The notes below the pieces were generated by a model. The model did no database searches. It was not told where the DNA came from and saw nothing but the letters and a program-made list of their open reading frames with translations. Shown here piece by piece: positions 20,766 through 32,124 of a DNA stretch of 64,000 bases. The position numbers and the translations under genes are program-made. Source of the DNA: Phlegmacium glaucopus (lineage: Eukaryota > Basidiomycota > Agaricomycetes > Agaricales > Cortinariaceae); NCBI GenBank assembly GCA_015039465.1, contig MU130622.1, positions 142,858 through 206,857 on the forward strand, read 5' to 3'. Each line of letters begins with the position of its first letter. Position 1 is the stretch's first letter.

Positions 20766-23321
20766 CTATGATCGATTGTGGAAGACGGCTGTGGGTGGTC
20801 GAGATGCGGCGATGTCTCGTGGAGGTTTTACGCGGAATTTGCCCATGATACAAACGTGACTGTGTAAACAGTGTCAGCAGTGTGATATTTATTGTGGAAA
20901 AATCAAAAAAAGGTGGATGAATAACATGAAAATAGAGGCTTCGAGGAGAAAAAAAGAGAAATATGATACGCACTCTGATGGGAAATGAGCATTAGGGAAC
21001 CCGACCTCGTTCTCCAAATAACCTCTATCGACCTCTCCAAGCACCGAAGTCACCGCTACATTAGCAGCCGAATACCACATATAATCAATCACACCCCGGA
21101 AACTGGGTGTGTAATTTGTCAATAGCAAATCACCCACCCCAGGAGCCGCATAGGCATTCTTCAACCCAAATCGATGACGAATACCTTCCGACGTATACCG
21201 CCCATACATATGGGACATGAAATCTGGGTGGTCGGGTGGCACTGATCCTGTTGAGAGGAACTCGTAGAGCCCTGATTCCGGAACAGAGTTGAAATCGCCA
21301 CAGATGATGAGAGGGATCTTGGTGCCGTCGGCGTAGACAGGTGGAGCGCGGTAGGATTGTGATGATTGAGAAGAATTAGGAGGCGGTTGTTGGCTATCAG
21401 CATCGGTGGTAGACTCGCTTCCATCCAAAGCTGTGTTGACGGCTTCTAGGCTTGGGCCTTCCGAGTCATCTGCATGTGATGGAGTTGACGTGGATAGTTC
21501 TGACGGTGTTAACAACTCGCCATCCGAGGCTGGCTTGGGTGGCGGGTATTTTGCAAAACCATTCGCAATCTTCTCAATCTCTTCCAGTAACAAGGCGACC
21601 TGAACCAATTTGACATCACGGTATGCTGGATCCCAATGGATATGTGCGTTGGCGATAATGAAACGGGTGCCCGTATTCAAGTTCTCCATGAGGCATACAA
21701 CAGCGATATGATCCTTTCCTAGAACTCGGTTGAACATGTCGTCGGTTTTCTTGAAGTCTTGACGTTGCATCGCGACAGCACTAAATTCGATGAGATATTT
21801 CTCAACCAGCTTATATCTATGAAAAGAAGGCGTTAGGGACCGGCATGAGTACTTGAATTTAAAATCACTTTTTCCGATTGTAAAATATAGCACACCCATC
21901 GACCTGCCGCCGATCCGCGTCGCTCATCGTCTTATATCTCGACTTGGGCCAAAATACCCCATCATATCCGTCCTCACCGAGATTCTTTGTAAAGTAATCC
22001 TCGAACTGCGTGATGTCTACCTCCTGCAAGCACAGGAAATCCGCACTGTAGTTCGTCACTTCCGTCAGAATCAACTCTTTGCGATACGACCACGCCAGAG
22101 CCCACGAAGGGGTGTACCCGTACAGCCTCTCCGTAGCGTACTTTTCGCACAAAATATTGTAACTCAAAACGCTAAAAGTCTCTGCGTCTTGTGCCATTAT
22201 ATCCCGCTCGTTGAGAACTTCCTTCCAAATCCGTGGTGGTGGTGGATTATCGACAGGACATGAGTCTCGAAGGTAGGAGATTAGGGCTGCAGTGCCTTCC
22301 TTTTGAACAATGCTCTTGAGGTTGGCGTCCAGCGGGTTTCCTTCTATACCGAGTGTTCGTAGTTGATGAAGGGTCCCGAATTGGGGAGGAATTGTTGTGA
22401 GGTGATTGTCGAATAGGTAGAGCTCTTTCAACTGCGTCAACATGCCCAACTCTGGAGGAACTGTAGAAAGACTATTGCCCGAGAGGTCTAGCAGTTCCAG
22501 GTGCCGCAGTTTTGAGATTTCATGAGGAATGGATGAAAGGGAGTTGTGATTGAGATAGAGGTTGATGAGAAATGTGAAGGAGAAAAGACCAGAGGTAGGG
22601 GGGATATTCTTGATACCAAGGCCACCCATATCAAGTGCGTTCCACGTATTCTCAGGTGGTTTGATGGCAGTTAGCCGGGGTGCTTCGGCAATAGGTGCCA
22701 CCATTGATGAAGGATGGTTTACGGCTACAGCACTGGAAGGTGAGGAATCCGGGGACTCTGAATCTTTTCCATTCGTTTCTGTTGCAGGGGTTTGTGGCTT
22801 GATGAGGTTTGGATTTGTGATGGGGATGGCGGATTTAGTAACCGTGCGTGATGCCATTGCACTAGCGCGAGCTCTATGATGTGGCGTACGAGATGAGCGT
22901 ATCATCTATTAAAAGGAAAGGGGGAAAAAAGGATTAATGGAATAAGATTTTTTATAAAAAGATAGTGTATCTCGACCTCGTATTTCAAAATTTGTTGTTG
23001 CCAATGAGGAGTTATGACAGGTGTAGCTGGAGACCCTTGAGCAAGGATATGTTGTTGGTGAGCATGAGGGTTCGGCGGTGAAGGATAATGGGGGATTGAA
23101 TTCTGGTGGTGGTGCTGGATAGGTGGGTGGGTGAGAGGGTGGTGTCCGGGATGATGCTGGAGGCCATTTGTGTACAAAGCATACCCTGGAGAGGGCGGTG
23201 GCGGGCCAACCGATGACTGCTGACCCTGCTGCTGGACGAGAATAGGGAGTCTCCATGGTGTATTGTCGTGGTGGTTAGCCAACTTTTGGGAGATGCCTGG
23301 GGATTGCTGAGGGTAGTACAT
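20766..23321 (-). CDS. CCR4: CCR4 deadenylase (LRR + EEP nuclease)
   Basis: Catalytic subunit of the CCR4-NOT complex that shortens mRNA poly(A) tails. The first exon (start 23321, MYYPQQSPG) is Pro/His/Gln-rich, as in fungal CCR4 N-termini. After one intron come leucine-rich repeats (LYLNHNSLSSIPHEISKLRH, LLDLSGNSLSTVPPELG, LYLFDNHLTTIPPQFG). The exonuclease-endonuclease-phosphatase domain follows, with SVLSYNILCEKYA, catalytic Glu in CLQEVD, ANAHIHWDP, GDFNSVPESG and DYMWYS. The final catalytic Asp-His (FPS-DH) is built across the last intron, so the exon ending at 20766 is essential. A Ser/Pro-rich insertion (about 21350-21540) lies within the nuclease domain. Confidence 0.93.
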
Positions 23322-23662
23322 CGCATTGGCGAGCCGATGTAGAGTACCAAGCTGCAGCTGATAACAAATGCCCTTCACAGATCTTCAATGTGTGCTCGTC
23401 GTGACGATATGGTCTGTGCGTTGTTCACTGGTGATGGTCGTGCAAATGGCCCTTGTTGTTGGAGCACTGCAAACGAATTGCGTGCGAACAATGCTGACAA
23501 AGATTCTTTCTGATCCTTCCCTGCTACCGGTCAGTGCTAACTTGATCTCCAAGTAGTTCAGGGTTTGTGCAAGAATAATATCCATTTCTCAGGCGGATTA
23601 AGCCATTATCGTACCATATAAGAACCTAAACCACACTATCCATTTCTTTCACCCAATCCACC
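23322..23662. promoter_or_regulatory. Divergent promoter region CCR4 / MVD1
   Basis: A 341-bp gap between two start codons facing apart (CCR4 at 23321 minus, MVD1 at 23663 plus). It must carry both core promoters. A pyrimidine-rich CATTTCTTTCACCC stretch lies just before the MVD1 ATG. No specific binding site is recognised. Confidence 0.6.
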
Positions 23663-25017
23663 ATGTCCCCGATATACGAGGCCACCGCGTCAGCCCCTGT
23701 GAACATCGCAGTTATCAAGTAAGCCCGATCGTCGTATCACAAAATTTTATCGACACTATTGTATCACCTAGATATTGGGGGAAACGAGATACCAAGCTCA
23801 TCTTGCCCACCAATTCCTCGTTATCTGTGACTCTCGACCAAGATCACCTCAGATCCACCACCACTTCACGTGCTGATCCTTCGTTTGAGCATGATCAGTT
23901 ATGGCTCAACGGGAAAGTGGACGAAATCAAACCTGGAGGCAGGTTAGCGACATGTATCGCTGAAATGAAACGACTACGCAAAGAAATTGTGGAAGATAAG
24001 AGCCCAAATGAACCGAAGGTATCGTCAATTTTTTTCATTCTACTTATATCCACCCATTCATCCGATCCGTTTGTCATTCCAAAGTTGTCAACATACAAAG
24101 TGCACATCGCATCATACAACAACTTCCCCACTGCCGCAGGTCTTGCATCTTCCGCATCAGGGTTCGCAGCGCTCGTTGCCTCCTTGGCGCAGCTTTATAC
24201 TCTCACTGTTTCTCCCTCTCTCCTCTCGATCATCGCACGTCAAGGTTCCGGCTCTGCCTGTCGATCGCTCTTCGGAGGCTTCGTCGCATGGCAAAAGGGT
24301 GAATCCTCCACAGGCGAAGACTCTCTCGCCATCCAAGTAGCTCCCCAATCCCACTGGCCAAGCATCCACGCCCTCATCTGTGTCGTTTCTGACGACAAAA
24401 AAGGTACCTCTTCCACCAGTGGCATGCAACGCACCGTCGAGACTTCCCCTCTCCTCCAACACCGCATCAACCACGTTGTTCCAGAACGTATGCAGAAAAT
24501 ATCTCAAGCCATTTTGGACAAGGATTTTGATACATTTGCCAAGATCACCATGGCAGATTCAAACCAATTCCATGCAGTCGCATTAGACACGGAACCTCCC
24601 ATATTTTATATGAACGACGTCAGTCGCACCATCATCGCACTGATCGTGGAATACAACCGTCTCTCGGTCGCTTCGGGAGGCGGATACAAAGCGGCGTATA
24701 CTTACGATGCAGGCCCGAACGCTGTGATCTATGCTTTGGAAGAAAATATCAAGGAAATTTTGCAGCTTATCGTGTCGTATTTCCCACAGAAGGAGGGTTC
24801 GTTCAAGGATGTATTGGGTCTTTTTGGTGCAACAGGTTCCTTGGATCTCAATTCGAAGGCAGCCCTTCCCCAGGGTTTCAACGAGGCCGTAGCCAAAAAA
24901 TACGAGGTGGGCGCAGTGAAAGGGTTGATCCACACTCGGGTGGGGGATGGACCTAGAGCTTTGGGGCCTGAAGAGAGTTTGTTAGGCGAGGATGGGAGTC
25001 CAAAGACCTTGGCTTAA
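23663..25017 (+). CDS. MVD1: Mevalonate diphosphate decarboxylase (sterol pathway)
   Basis: Decarboxylates mevalonate 5-diphosphate, with ATP, to isopentenyl diphosphate, feeding ergosterol and prenylation in the cytosol. The first exon gives MSPIYEATASAPVNIAVIK and splices after about 55 nt to YWGKRDTKLILPTNSSLSVT. The GHMP-kinase-fold motif NNFPTAAGLASSASG and the family signature GSACRSLFGGFV are intact, as are MADSNQFHAVALDTEPPIFY and YTYDAGPNA. The length of about 400 residues is normal. A 66-nt segment (24019-24084) has GT-AG ends and interrupts the conserved sequence before LSTYKVHIASYNNFPTA. It contains no stop and is a multiple of three, so it is best read as a stopless intron. Confidence 0.94.
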
Positions 25018-25178
25018 TTGCGTCTGCTTTGTACCACATGATCGAAATTGTTTAGATGTTCATCTTGCTAGAAAGATAATAATTGGATTGAAACTTGTGA
25101 AAAGATTAATACAAGGATTCATATGCTTGGCTTAATTTCATAGCTAGTTGATGCCTACGAGTCAAAAATCTTACACTG

Positions 25179-26374
25179 TCATTCTTCTAACATTTGCTTC
25201 ACCGTCGCCCAAGAACTTTCCAAGCCTTCCTCTTTGAGAGAATGGCTTTCGATAGCCACATCCTGCCGCATATGAGTCACATCAGTCGTACCAGAGAGTG
25301 GTATCACGCCTTTCAGCTGTGCAAACCGAAAGACAGTCTGTGCAGGAGTGAGACCAGAAGCTTCCGCAATTCTGGCTATCGCAGGATGCGTCACCAACGA
25401 AGGTGATCCAGAAAGCGTCCAGAAAGATCTATATTTTCAAAAAATTTCAGTCAGTAACCTTATAAAAAGGACAACAGAGAAATTGTGGAAAGTTAGTAAG
25501 AGGGAGAAAGAGGAGGGCATACGTACTGATACATAATCTCATGTTCTCGACAATAATTAAACACCTGCTCATCCCAATGATTTCCTTCATACCAGCGATT
25601 CTGCACCACCTGTACCTTTCTTGCTTTTTGCAAAGCAGCAAGTATTCCAACATCATACGTATTGCTCAACCCGATCATGAGTACTTTACCCTCATCTTGT
25701 AGTTTCATAAGCGTATGCCATGCTTCGAGTGTCTGCTCGATTGTTGGGAACGGCGAGTGAAGCAAGTAACTGTCGAGGTAGGTAGTGTGCAAATTCGTGA
25801 GTGATGTCTGACAGGACGTGGTAATTTGCTGGGAGATAGGATCAGAGGGGTCGTAAGGAATGGGTTTAGTGGTATCTTGACCGCCAATTGGTGTGAATCT
25901 GAGAAGCCAGTACGTAAACTTTGGTTTGTACGAAGACGACTAGAAGCAATCACTTTGTTTGGAGAAACAAGTCCTGACGATTAATGTTATGGTTCTGTCG
26001 AAGCTCAAGTAGAGCAGCACCGACTAAGTCCTCACTGACAAATCTAGCGTGTGAGCTTACGGCCACGAGTAAAAGAAGTGTACTTGGGAAACATACCGGT
26101 AATGTTTGGGTTGACAAGCTAGCACAAATACTTAGACATGACAGTATGACTCGAAGTTAGAAGCGCCAGAAGCGCTCGAAGCGTTCCAGCAACCCCGTGG
26201 CAAAGGCTCACCAGTGTCGATAGCCCTGAAACCTTGGAGTACGGCAGAGACAACCAATGCGGTTGTCCGTTCTTTCTTCCTAAGGGGCCTTTAGTATGAT
26301 ATTCCACGACTACTGGACCCTAAAATCGGCACGTACCAGGCGGTGCCGTATATTATTTTGGTGGTCAGCGACAT
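25179..26374 (-). CDS. Aldo/keto reductase
   Basis: NAD(P)H-dependent oxidoreductase of the (beta/alpha)8-barrel AKR superfamily. The start at 26374 gives MSLTTKIIYGTAW. The four catalytic residues can be placed: Asp in FRAIDT, Tyr in KHYREDLVG, Lys in LFLQTKF and His in LDSYLLHSP. KVLMIGLSNTYDV and VVQNRWYEGNHWD are further family blocks. The C-terminal cofactor region is ATPAQ-like (SGLTPAQTVFRFAQLKGVIP) with PLSGTTD. About seven introns of 45-70 nt are needed, and the stop is at 25179. The substrate is unknown. Confidence 0.88.
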
Positions 26375-26470
26375 GATAAAGATGGTGGTTTAAGGGAGAA
26401 AAGGGAACCGGCCCGGCTGCGACTTGTTAACCCGTTTTATTCACAAATTTCGTAACGAAAACATATCAGG

Positions 26471-27629
26471 TCACTTGAAAACCACAACTTTCTTCGCCAT
26501 CGTTGATGGTACATTCCCAAAGGCCTTTATAACCCCTGAATGCGCACCCGCTCTAAGTTCAAGCATTTGCTTCGTCTTGGACGCCTGCTTCTCGTCGCGG
26601 TCCACCTCGGTAGTTCTGCGTTTGAAAGTATGGAAATCGTCTTCGTCTGGTCCAGCTTCACGACCTGTACCTAACATTGTTGTTGGATCGGCCACTTTGT
26701 AATGTATGAATCAAAGTCAGCAATAGTGTTCCAGAAGGAGGGGCGGTAGTGAGCAGACTTACCCTTTTGTCTAATGCCACAATCTTTAGCTAGATGAGAG
26801 GTATCACCGCATAGTTTACAAGATCCGCCATTCGGATAGACGCCTTTCGATTTATTCTGCAGACACGCAGATGCTAAGTGCCCTTTTCCTTTGCAAACAA
26901 AACACAAGGCAAAGGGATAGGGATCTGCTGGATTTGAAGGTTTTTTGCACCGCGAAAGACTGTGTCTCTTTGATCCACATCTATGATACATTATTTACCG
27001 TTTAACACGTCCAATGGAAGTTAGGATAAAGAGAATTCACCTGTAGCAAATTCCGACTGCATTTGTTCCCTTCTCCCCATCACCGTCTTCTGTGTATTTT
27101 CGAGTGGTAGGACAATCCTTTGCTGCATGACCTTTCTCTCTGCATGCAAAACACGTCGTTTCAACCAATTTTTGGTTAATTCGCTTTCGCCGTCTTGCCT
27201 CGGAATCGGAAATAACTAAAGTAATGAATATGTTAAGTTCCGTGTATGTGTTTTCGGCAAGGACTTGCCTTTTTGACGCCTTTCCTTATTTCTCTTATTT
27301 CTCTTCGCAGATTTTCCAGAAGCAGCAGCTTGCGTAGCGGTGCTGTTCTGCGCTAGAACTTCTTCTGTATCCCTTGTCAAAGAATCATTTTCCCTCGCTT
27401 CACCCTTATTCTCAGTAGTATCTTTCCCTAGATTACCATCTCGTTTCGACTTTGGTGTTCTTTTCCGTTTCTTCTTGGGTGGAGGAGCGGCTTCAGATGA
27501 GGCAGTCGGATCATGTATTCCGACTGTGGATTGCTCTACTAGAGCCGTCTTTTTACTAGATGTCTCGTCGTTCGAAAAACCAGCTTCCAGGTAGGTTCGT
27601 TTTAAGCCAAAGTCAGTCACTCGCGTCAT
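26471..27629 (-). CDS. ZCCHC9-like zinc-knuckle protein
   Basis: Four CCHC zinc knuckles lie in order: CFACREKGHAAKDC, then CYRCGSKRHSLSRC, CFVCKGKGHLASAC and CKLCGDTSHLAKDC. The arrangement matches ZCCHC9, a nuclear/nucleolar RNA-binding protein implicated in ribosome biogenesis. The N-terminus (start 27629) is lysine-rich, with KKKRKRTPKSKR and KRNKRNKERRQKGK patches that probably act as nuclear or nucleolar signals. After the knuckles comes a C-terminal tail (VADPTTMLGTGREAGPDEDD ... AKKVVVFK) that fits the family end. Three introns of 50-80 nt split it. Confidence 0.85.
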
Positions 27630-28517
27630 GGCCAATCGTTTTCAGTGATTTTTTCACCAACAAAAATCACATCGACCCGGAAGATGCCGGAGATTGCAAG
27701 AATGACAAAAGTTATATATAGTAATCGATTGTACTATGTTGCTAATGGATAGCATATCTTTAGATAAAAAACATCTTGTCATTCGGAAGTTCAACCGGCT
27801 GCAGATCCTGATGTTTGTCTTATCTACTAGTGGCCCACTTACAATGTTACATTTCGTGAGAGAGAGCCTTTTTTTTTGTATCGCGCAGTGCTAAGTAGGA
27901 TAAATATCGCGTTCAAGTTTGACATGTCGATATGATATCTATCTATCTGGTTACAAATCATCTGGTGCTATCAATGACGAACATATCTGCCAGTGTCATC
28001 TTGACAATGTCATTTGTTACCAGTGTAACTTATGACTTACCCTTCAATAATGTTACGGCAAAAGCGTTGTACCGGATATACTGGTATTGTTGCCGAATAA
28101 TCGCGGTATACAGCCTGAGAGCCGAAAGAGTCGGAAAATGCACGTGCAAATGCTATAGGTGCAGACTCAGACTGAAAGGCGGACGACTGTAATTTATTAG
28201 GATTTATTCTGCTTGCTTGTATTCGTTATTCTTGGTCTCGAATTACCCCTGGTGGTATTTTGAACGTTTCATATTCCAGTGCTCAGTCAACCATAAACCT
28301 AGACTTTCCAGTCTATTCTTGACGGCTGAACGTCTACCGACATGCCAGCCAAGCAATGCTGATGAACACTGAGCGTTCTCCATCCAATCAATCATCAGAA
28401 ATCCTATTTATTATACATGGGTACGTATCAGACATCTATCTACTCGTTATCAGATGGCACACTTTCGGTTGCAATCCTCCGCACTTGTCATGAAGTTTCA
28501 GAACAAAAAAAGAGTTG
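27630..28517. other. Intergenic region upstream of the ZCCHC9-like gene
   Basis: No gene is supported in these 888 bases. They hold the promoter of the zinc-knuckle gene and, at the far side, the 3' region of the transcription factor gene. I looked for tRNA-like A and B boxes and found none convincing. Confidence 0.5.
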
Positions 28518-31500
28518 TTATCCATGTGTCGGTATATGTTCCTGTGCTTGAGTCATTTGTTCAAAACTATAGATATACGAATTCCAATCTTGAATTCTAA
28601 CAGGAACGGCACACACGGAAAAAGCATCAGAGAAATGAAAATACAAAACAATATGGCTAAAAACACGCACTCGAGATTAGTCGGGGCAGCTGACCAAACG
28701 GCCATCGTAGCATTGTCCATTCCTAGGTTTGGATCAAAGTAGGACAAGTAATCGTTATCGTAGACACCTCCAGCGGGGAACACAGGAAAATTCGGAGACG
28801 TTACTGGCACTTGGTTATTGTCGACTTGGTTAACCACAACCTGATTTTCCATAACTCGTCCTTCGTTGGAAGCGATGGTAGCATACGCGCCATGTATATC
28901 AGGCGACGGGCCCACTGGACAAGGACTCAGGTTAATCACGTTGTCCGAAGCCTGAACTGGCGTGTAAGGAACAGAGTCAGAGAATTTGAATTGTCCGTAA
29001 ATCGGAAGTCTTCCCAGCTCATTGCTGTACATTGGCAACGAAAAGTGGGGTGGCGGTTGCTGTTGCGGGACGTAGGGGGGTGGGACACTGGTTGACACAC
29101 GCCGCGTACCCGCTATGCGGCGTGACGGGTCTGGGGAGGCTTGAGGAGAGATATCTGACGGATCGCTATCTCGGGGACGCTTTTTCTTCGGAGGGTCTGG
29201 GCTTGGGTTATTGTCTACTATTGGCAATTCACCTGCATTGGCAAGCTCTATTAGAACATCTCTAAATAGAACAACAGATGATCAGTAGCCCATTAGGCTT
29301 AGGTGCAACAGACGAACCGGTATCGTCCGGCAGAAGCCCACCTTGATAATTTTGGTCAAGGTCTATCTAAAAAGAACATAGAAGGAAGACTTACTTTGAC
29401 TCTGCAACCTCCAGTACTTCCATACAACGTTGGACACCTTGCATTTCCCTGCGGGGATTTGGAGCCATTCCTGACCTTCTTCCACTCCACATATTCAGGA
29501 GTAAAATAACAGCAGCTGTAAACGCGGTCATCTAAAAATGCACCAAGTCAGCTCCGAGAATTATATTACACCCCTCAAAGAATAGATAAAACCTGTAACG
29601 AAGCCAAGGGGAAAAAACTCCGTCTAGCGAAGGCCTCAAGTACATGAGAACAAGATCGAGCCGCGTTGGTGCAAATAGCTAAAGAGGGAAACGTGGCAGG
29701 GAATGGGTTCCGAGGCGACGGAATGAATGGTCGATGAATAAATATCTGCAGCTGATAGTAGGTCGCATGGAGTGCCGCAGATTGCTTCAAAAAAAGTGTA
29801 TTCTCGCAATTCGGATTCCATCTAACTATATTACGATATTGTTAGAAACCATAGTAGCACATGAGCCCAGTCGACCTACGATGACACGGGACTTTGTCCA
29901 TCCAGTTATTCATAGCAGAGTCTAATTGCGAAATGATTTGCTGTTCAGAACGTGGAGGAAAAGTCATGATCTTGTTGTTCGGACGCCTTATCGGGTACTG
30001 TAAGTTGATGAATAAATAATTTGAATGAGAGTTTGAGAACAACTTGACTAACAATGAGACGCAGGGTATACGCAAGGATGTCCATAAGGCGCAGGAAGGA
30101 GTTGAAGAACATTATTGAAGATGGGATTCCAGGGGGCTGCTGGAAATTATTGTCCCAATACTCATCATCGCATTCGAGAGGCAAATCTAGATCGAAACTA
30201 AAGTAGCTCTTAAAATCGGGGATATACAGGATTAGAATGCCAAAAAAAAACGCACTCTTCGTCGTTGAGACAACATGATCGGCCAGAATGGGAGCTGATG
30301 GTTCTATCCAGACTCAAAAGAACCCTATATTATTGACACGATCAGATATATTTTGACTTTTATAACCGCGAGAAGTTATTGACCAAAAAGCGCGCTTCCA
30401 TAGCTCATCCTCCGCAGATGGGGGTACATCCTTCTTCCGTCGGAGCCGATGCACGCCGACATCTTGCGATAATCGCAACGCCAAACCAACTTGGGCCCAA
30501 ACCCCATCAGGTATTTCGCTGGATTGTAAGAAGAGAATGTGGAGCTAAAGTGCCAATGAGACGAGAATGATCATTGCAGAAGAAGTGTGACAAAAGCCTT
30601 ACTGCATGCATTTGTAATTCATACAAGCTAGTTCTGTTATAAAGGGATGTGCGATATGCATTCACTTGTTCAAACCATTTCCAGCCAGCAGAGCGAAGAG
30701 TGTCTGAACCATCCGCTAATACGCGTGGATCGTCGGAGTAGCGAGAGCCATGAGCACAAACAAGCAGCAGTGTGGCACCAAACCCGGTATCTGTAAGATG
30801 CAGGCCTTCGGCAACAGACTTTTCGAAAGTAGGGCGGTGCAAGAGCGGCAGGTAAGGGTTAAATTGCACGAAGTATGCATCGATGAGGGAAGGCATCAAG
30901 TCGGCATCTGGATAGATATATGCCGGATGTTCCTCAAGCTCAGGATTCTTAGTCGCCCACTGTGTGTCCTTGTAAGATGTCGATCAGCTGCAGAACCCGA
31001 AGGATAAAACGCACTTCTGGAATATGCCAAAACTCAGGTCGCTTTGCGGTTTTCGTAAACGATATTGGGTCTCCGGTATATGCTTGTTTGAGATCGAGGG
31101 CAGTCTGAATCAATTGATAACCACTAAAAAAAGAGTTTGATAAGGACTAGATGGGAGATTCCCAAAAAAAGCTCCATGGGCACACGATACTTACCTTGAC
31201 TCGCCAAAGAAACGGTTTTCCTGTGGATTCAATTCAAGTCTGCTGATATGCTTGACAAGCATCTCGTGAACATCTTCATCATTAGGTGGATGTATTCCGG
31301 ATTCGCTGTGATCATCACTATCGATCCTATCGACCTCTTGATTGATGTCGATCCCAGGAAGTAACTATATCTGTCCGGTTCAAGCACTCCATTGCCGTAA
31401 TGTAGATCATGGGTAATCTCACCTTGCTCAGCAGCTTATCCATCCTCTCGAGACGTGACTCCAAACTTTCGACATAACTTCATGAAAGTAAGATTGTTCA

Positions 31501-31915
31501 GGTGCTGCCAAGAGCCCTTTGTCAATTGAATACAAACCTTTTAGCAGGTCCCAAGGCCTATGAAATGAATTTAAGTGGATATACAGGCAGATAGTAATAG
31601 CGGCGCCTAACGTACCTTCGTTACCTCCCGGTGTGTGCATTCAAACCCGAACTGAACACAGTTACTACAGCGATTGCCAGGCATTGCCCCGCTGTCGCCT
31701 AAATAAAGATAAGATATGAATCATAGTAGCAACGACGTGGCCCACTTACAGCGGACTATCACGACCAGAAAGCCATATCAGCGATCTGTAAAGAAGTAAG
31801 CTCTTAGGAAGGTTGAAATACCTTTCTTTCGCTTGCAAAGATCGCAAGCGCCAGCGATTCTGCGTTTTTTTGACTGGGATCCAGGGGGTGAAGGGTACCT
31901 GTTCAATTCTGTCAT
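28518..31915 (-). CDS. Zn2Cys6 fungal transcription factor with fungal_trans domain
   Basis: Nuclear regulator. The start at 31915 (MTELNRYPSPPGSQSKKRR) leads into the binuclear zinc cluster with spacing CX2CX6CX9CX2CX6C. It is assembled from CDLCKRKK in exon 1, a 6-nt microexon giving the V-R-C junction, and CDSGAMPGNRCSNCVQFGFE in exon 3. The middle homology domain is recognised by FNPYLPLLHRPTFEK and later DDEYWDNNFQQP. The C-terminus is a disordered Pro/Ser/Asn-rich segment with basic PPKKKRPRDSD (a likely nuclear signal). If the acceptor near 28586 is used, it ends with LEDWNSYIYSFEQ at 28518; that acceptor is chosen by family resemblance. About twelve introns. Target genes are unknown. 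Confidence 0.85.
31750..31755 (-). other. Six-nucleotide microexon in the zinc-cluster gene
   Basis: TCCGCT (minus strand) is preceded by an acceptor GATAG and followed by a donor GTAAGTGGG. Joining it between the flanking exons gives the Arg and part of the third Cys codon of the zinc cluster. Skipping it would lose that Cys and place KK directly before GDS, so the microexon is needed for a functional DNA-binding domain. Confidence 0.7.
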
Positions 31916-32124
31916 TTTCGTTCGTATTCTGGTGTCTTTAAGTTGATGGGTGATGAAAAGCAAGCTGTTTGAAAGCCGTGAGTACGTGTATGTGTGTGAA
32001 CTCAATTGCTACTGTACATTTGGAGACATTTGGTCCGTAAAATGACGATTGTCCACTCTCACCAGTGTGCCTGGCACGTGTACTTTACTACTATTTATTC
32101 ATGGAATGGAATTATGTAATCATT

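Noticed and set aside
27932..28192. Plus-strand 86-codon frame between the zinc-knuckle and transcription factor genes
   Set aside because: No family resemblance, no splice context and a composition like the surrounding intergenic DNA.
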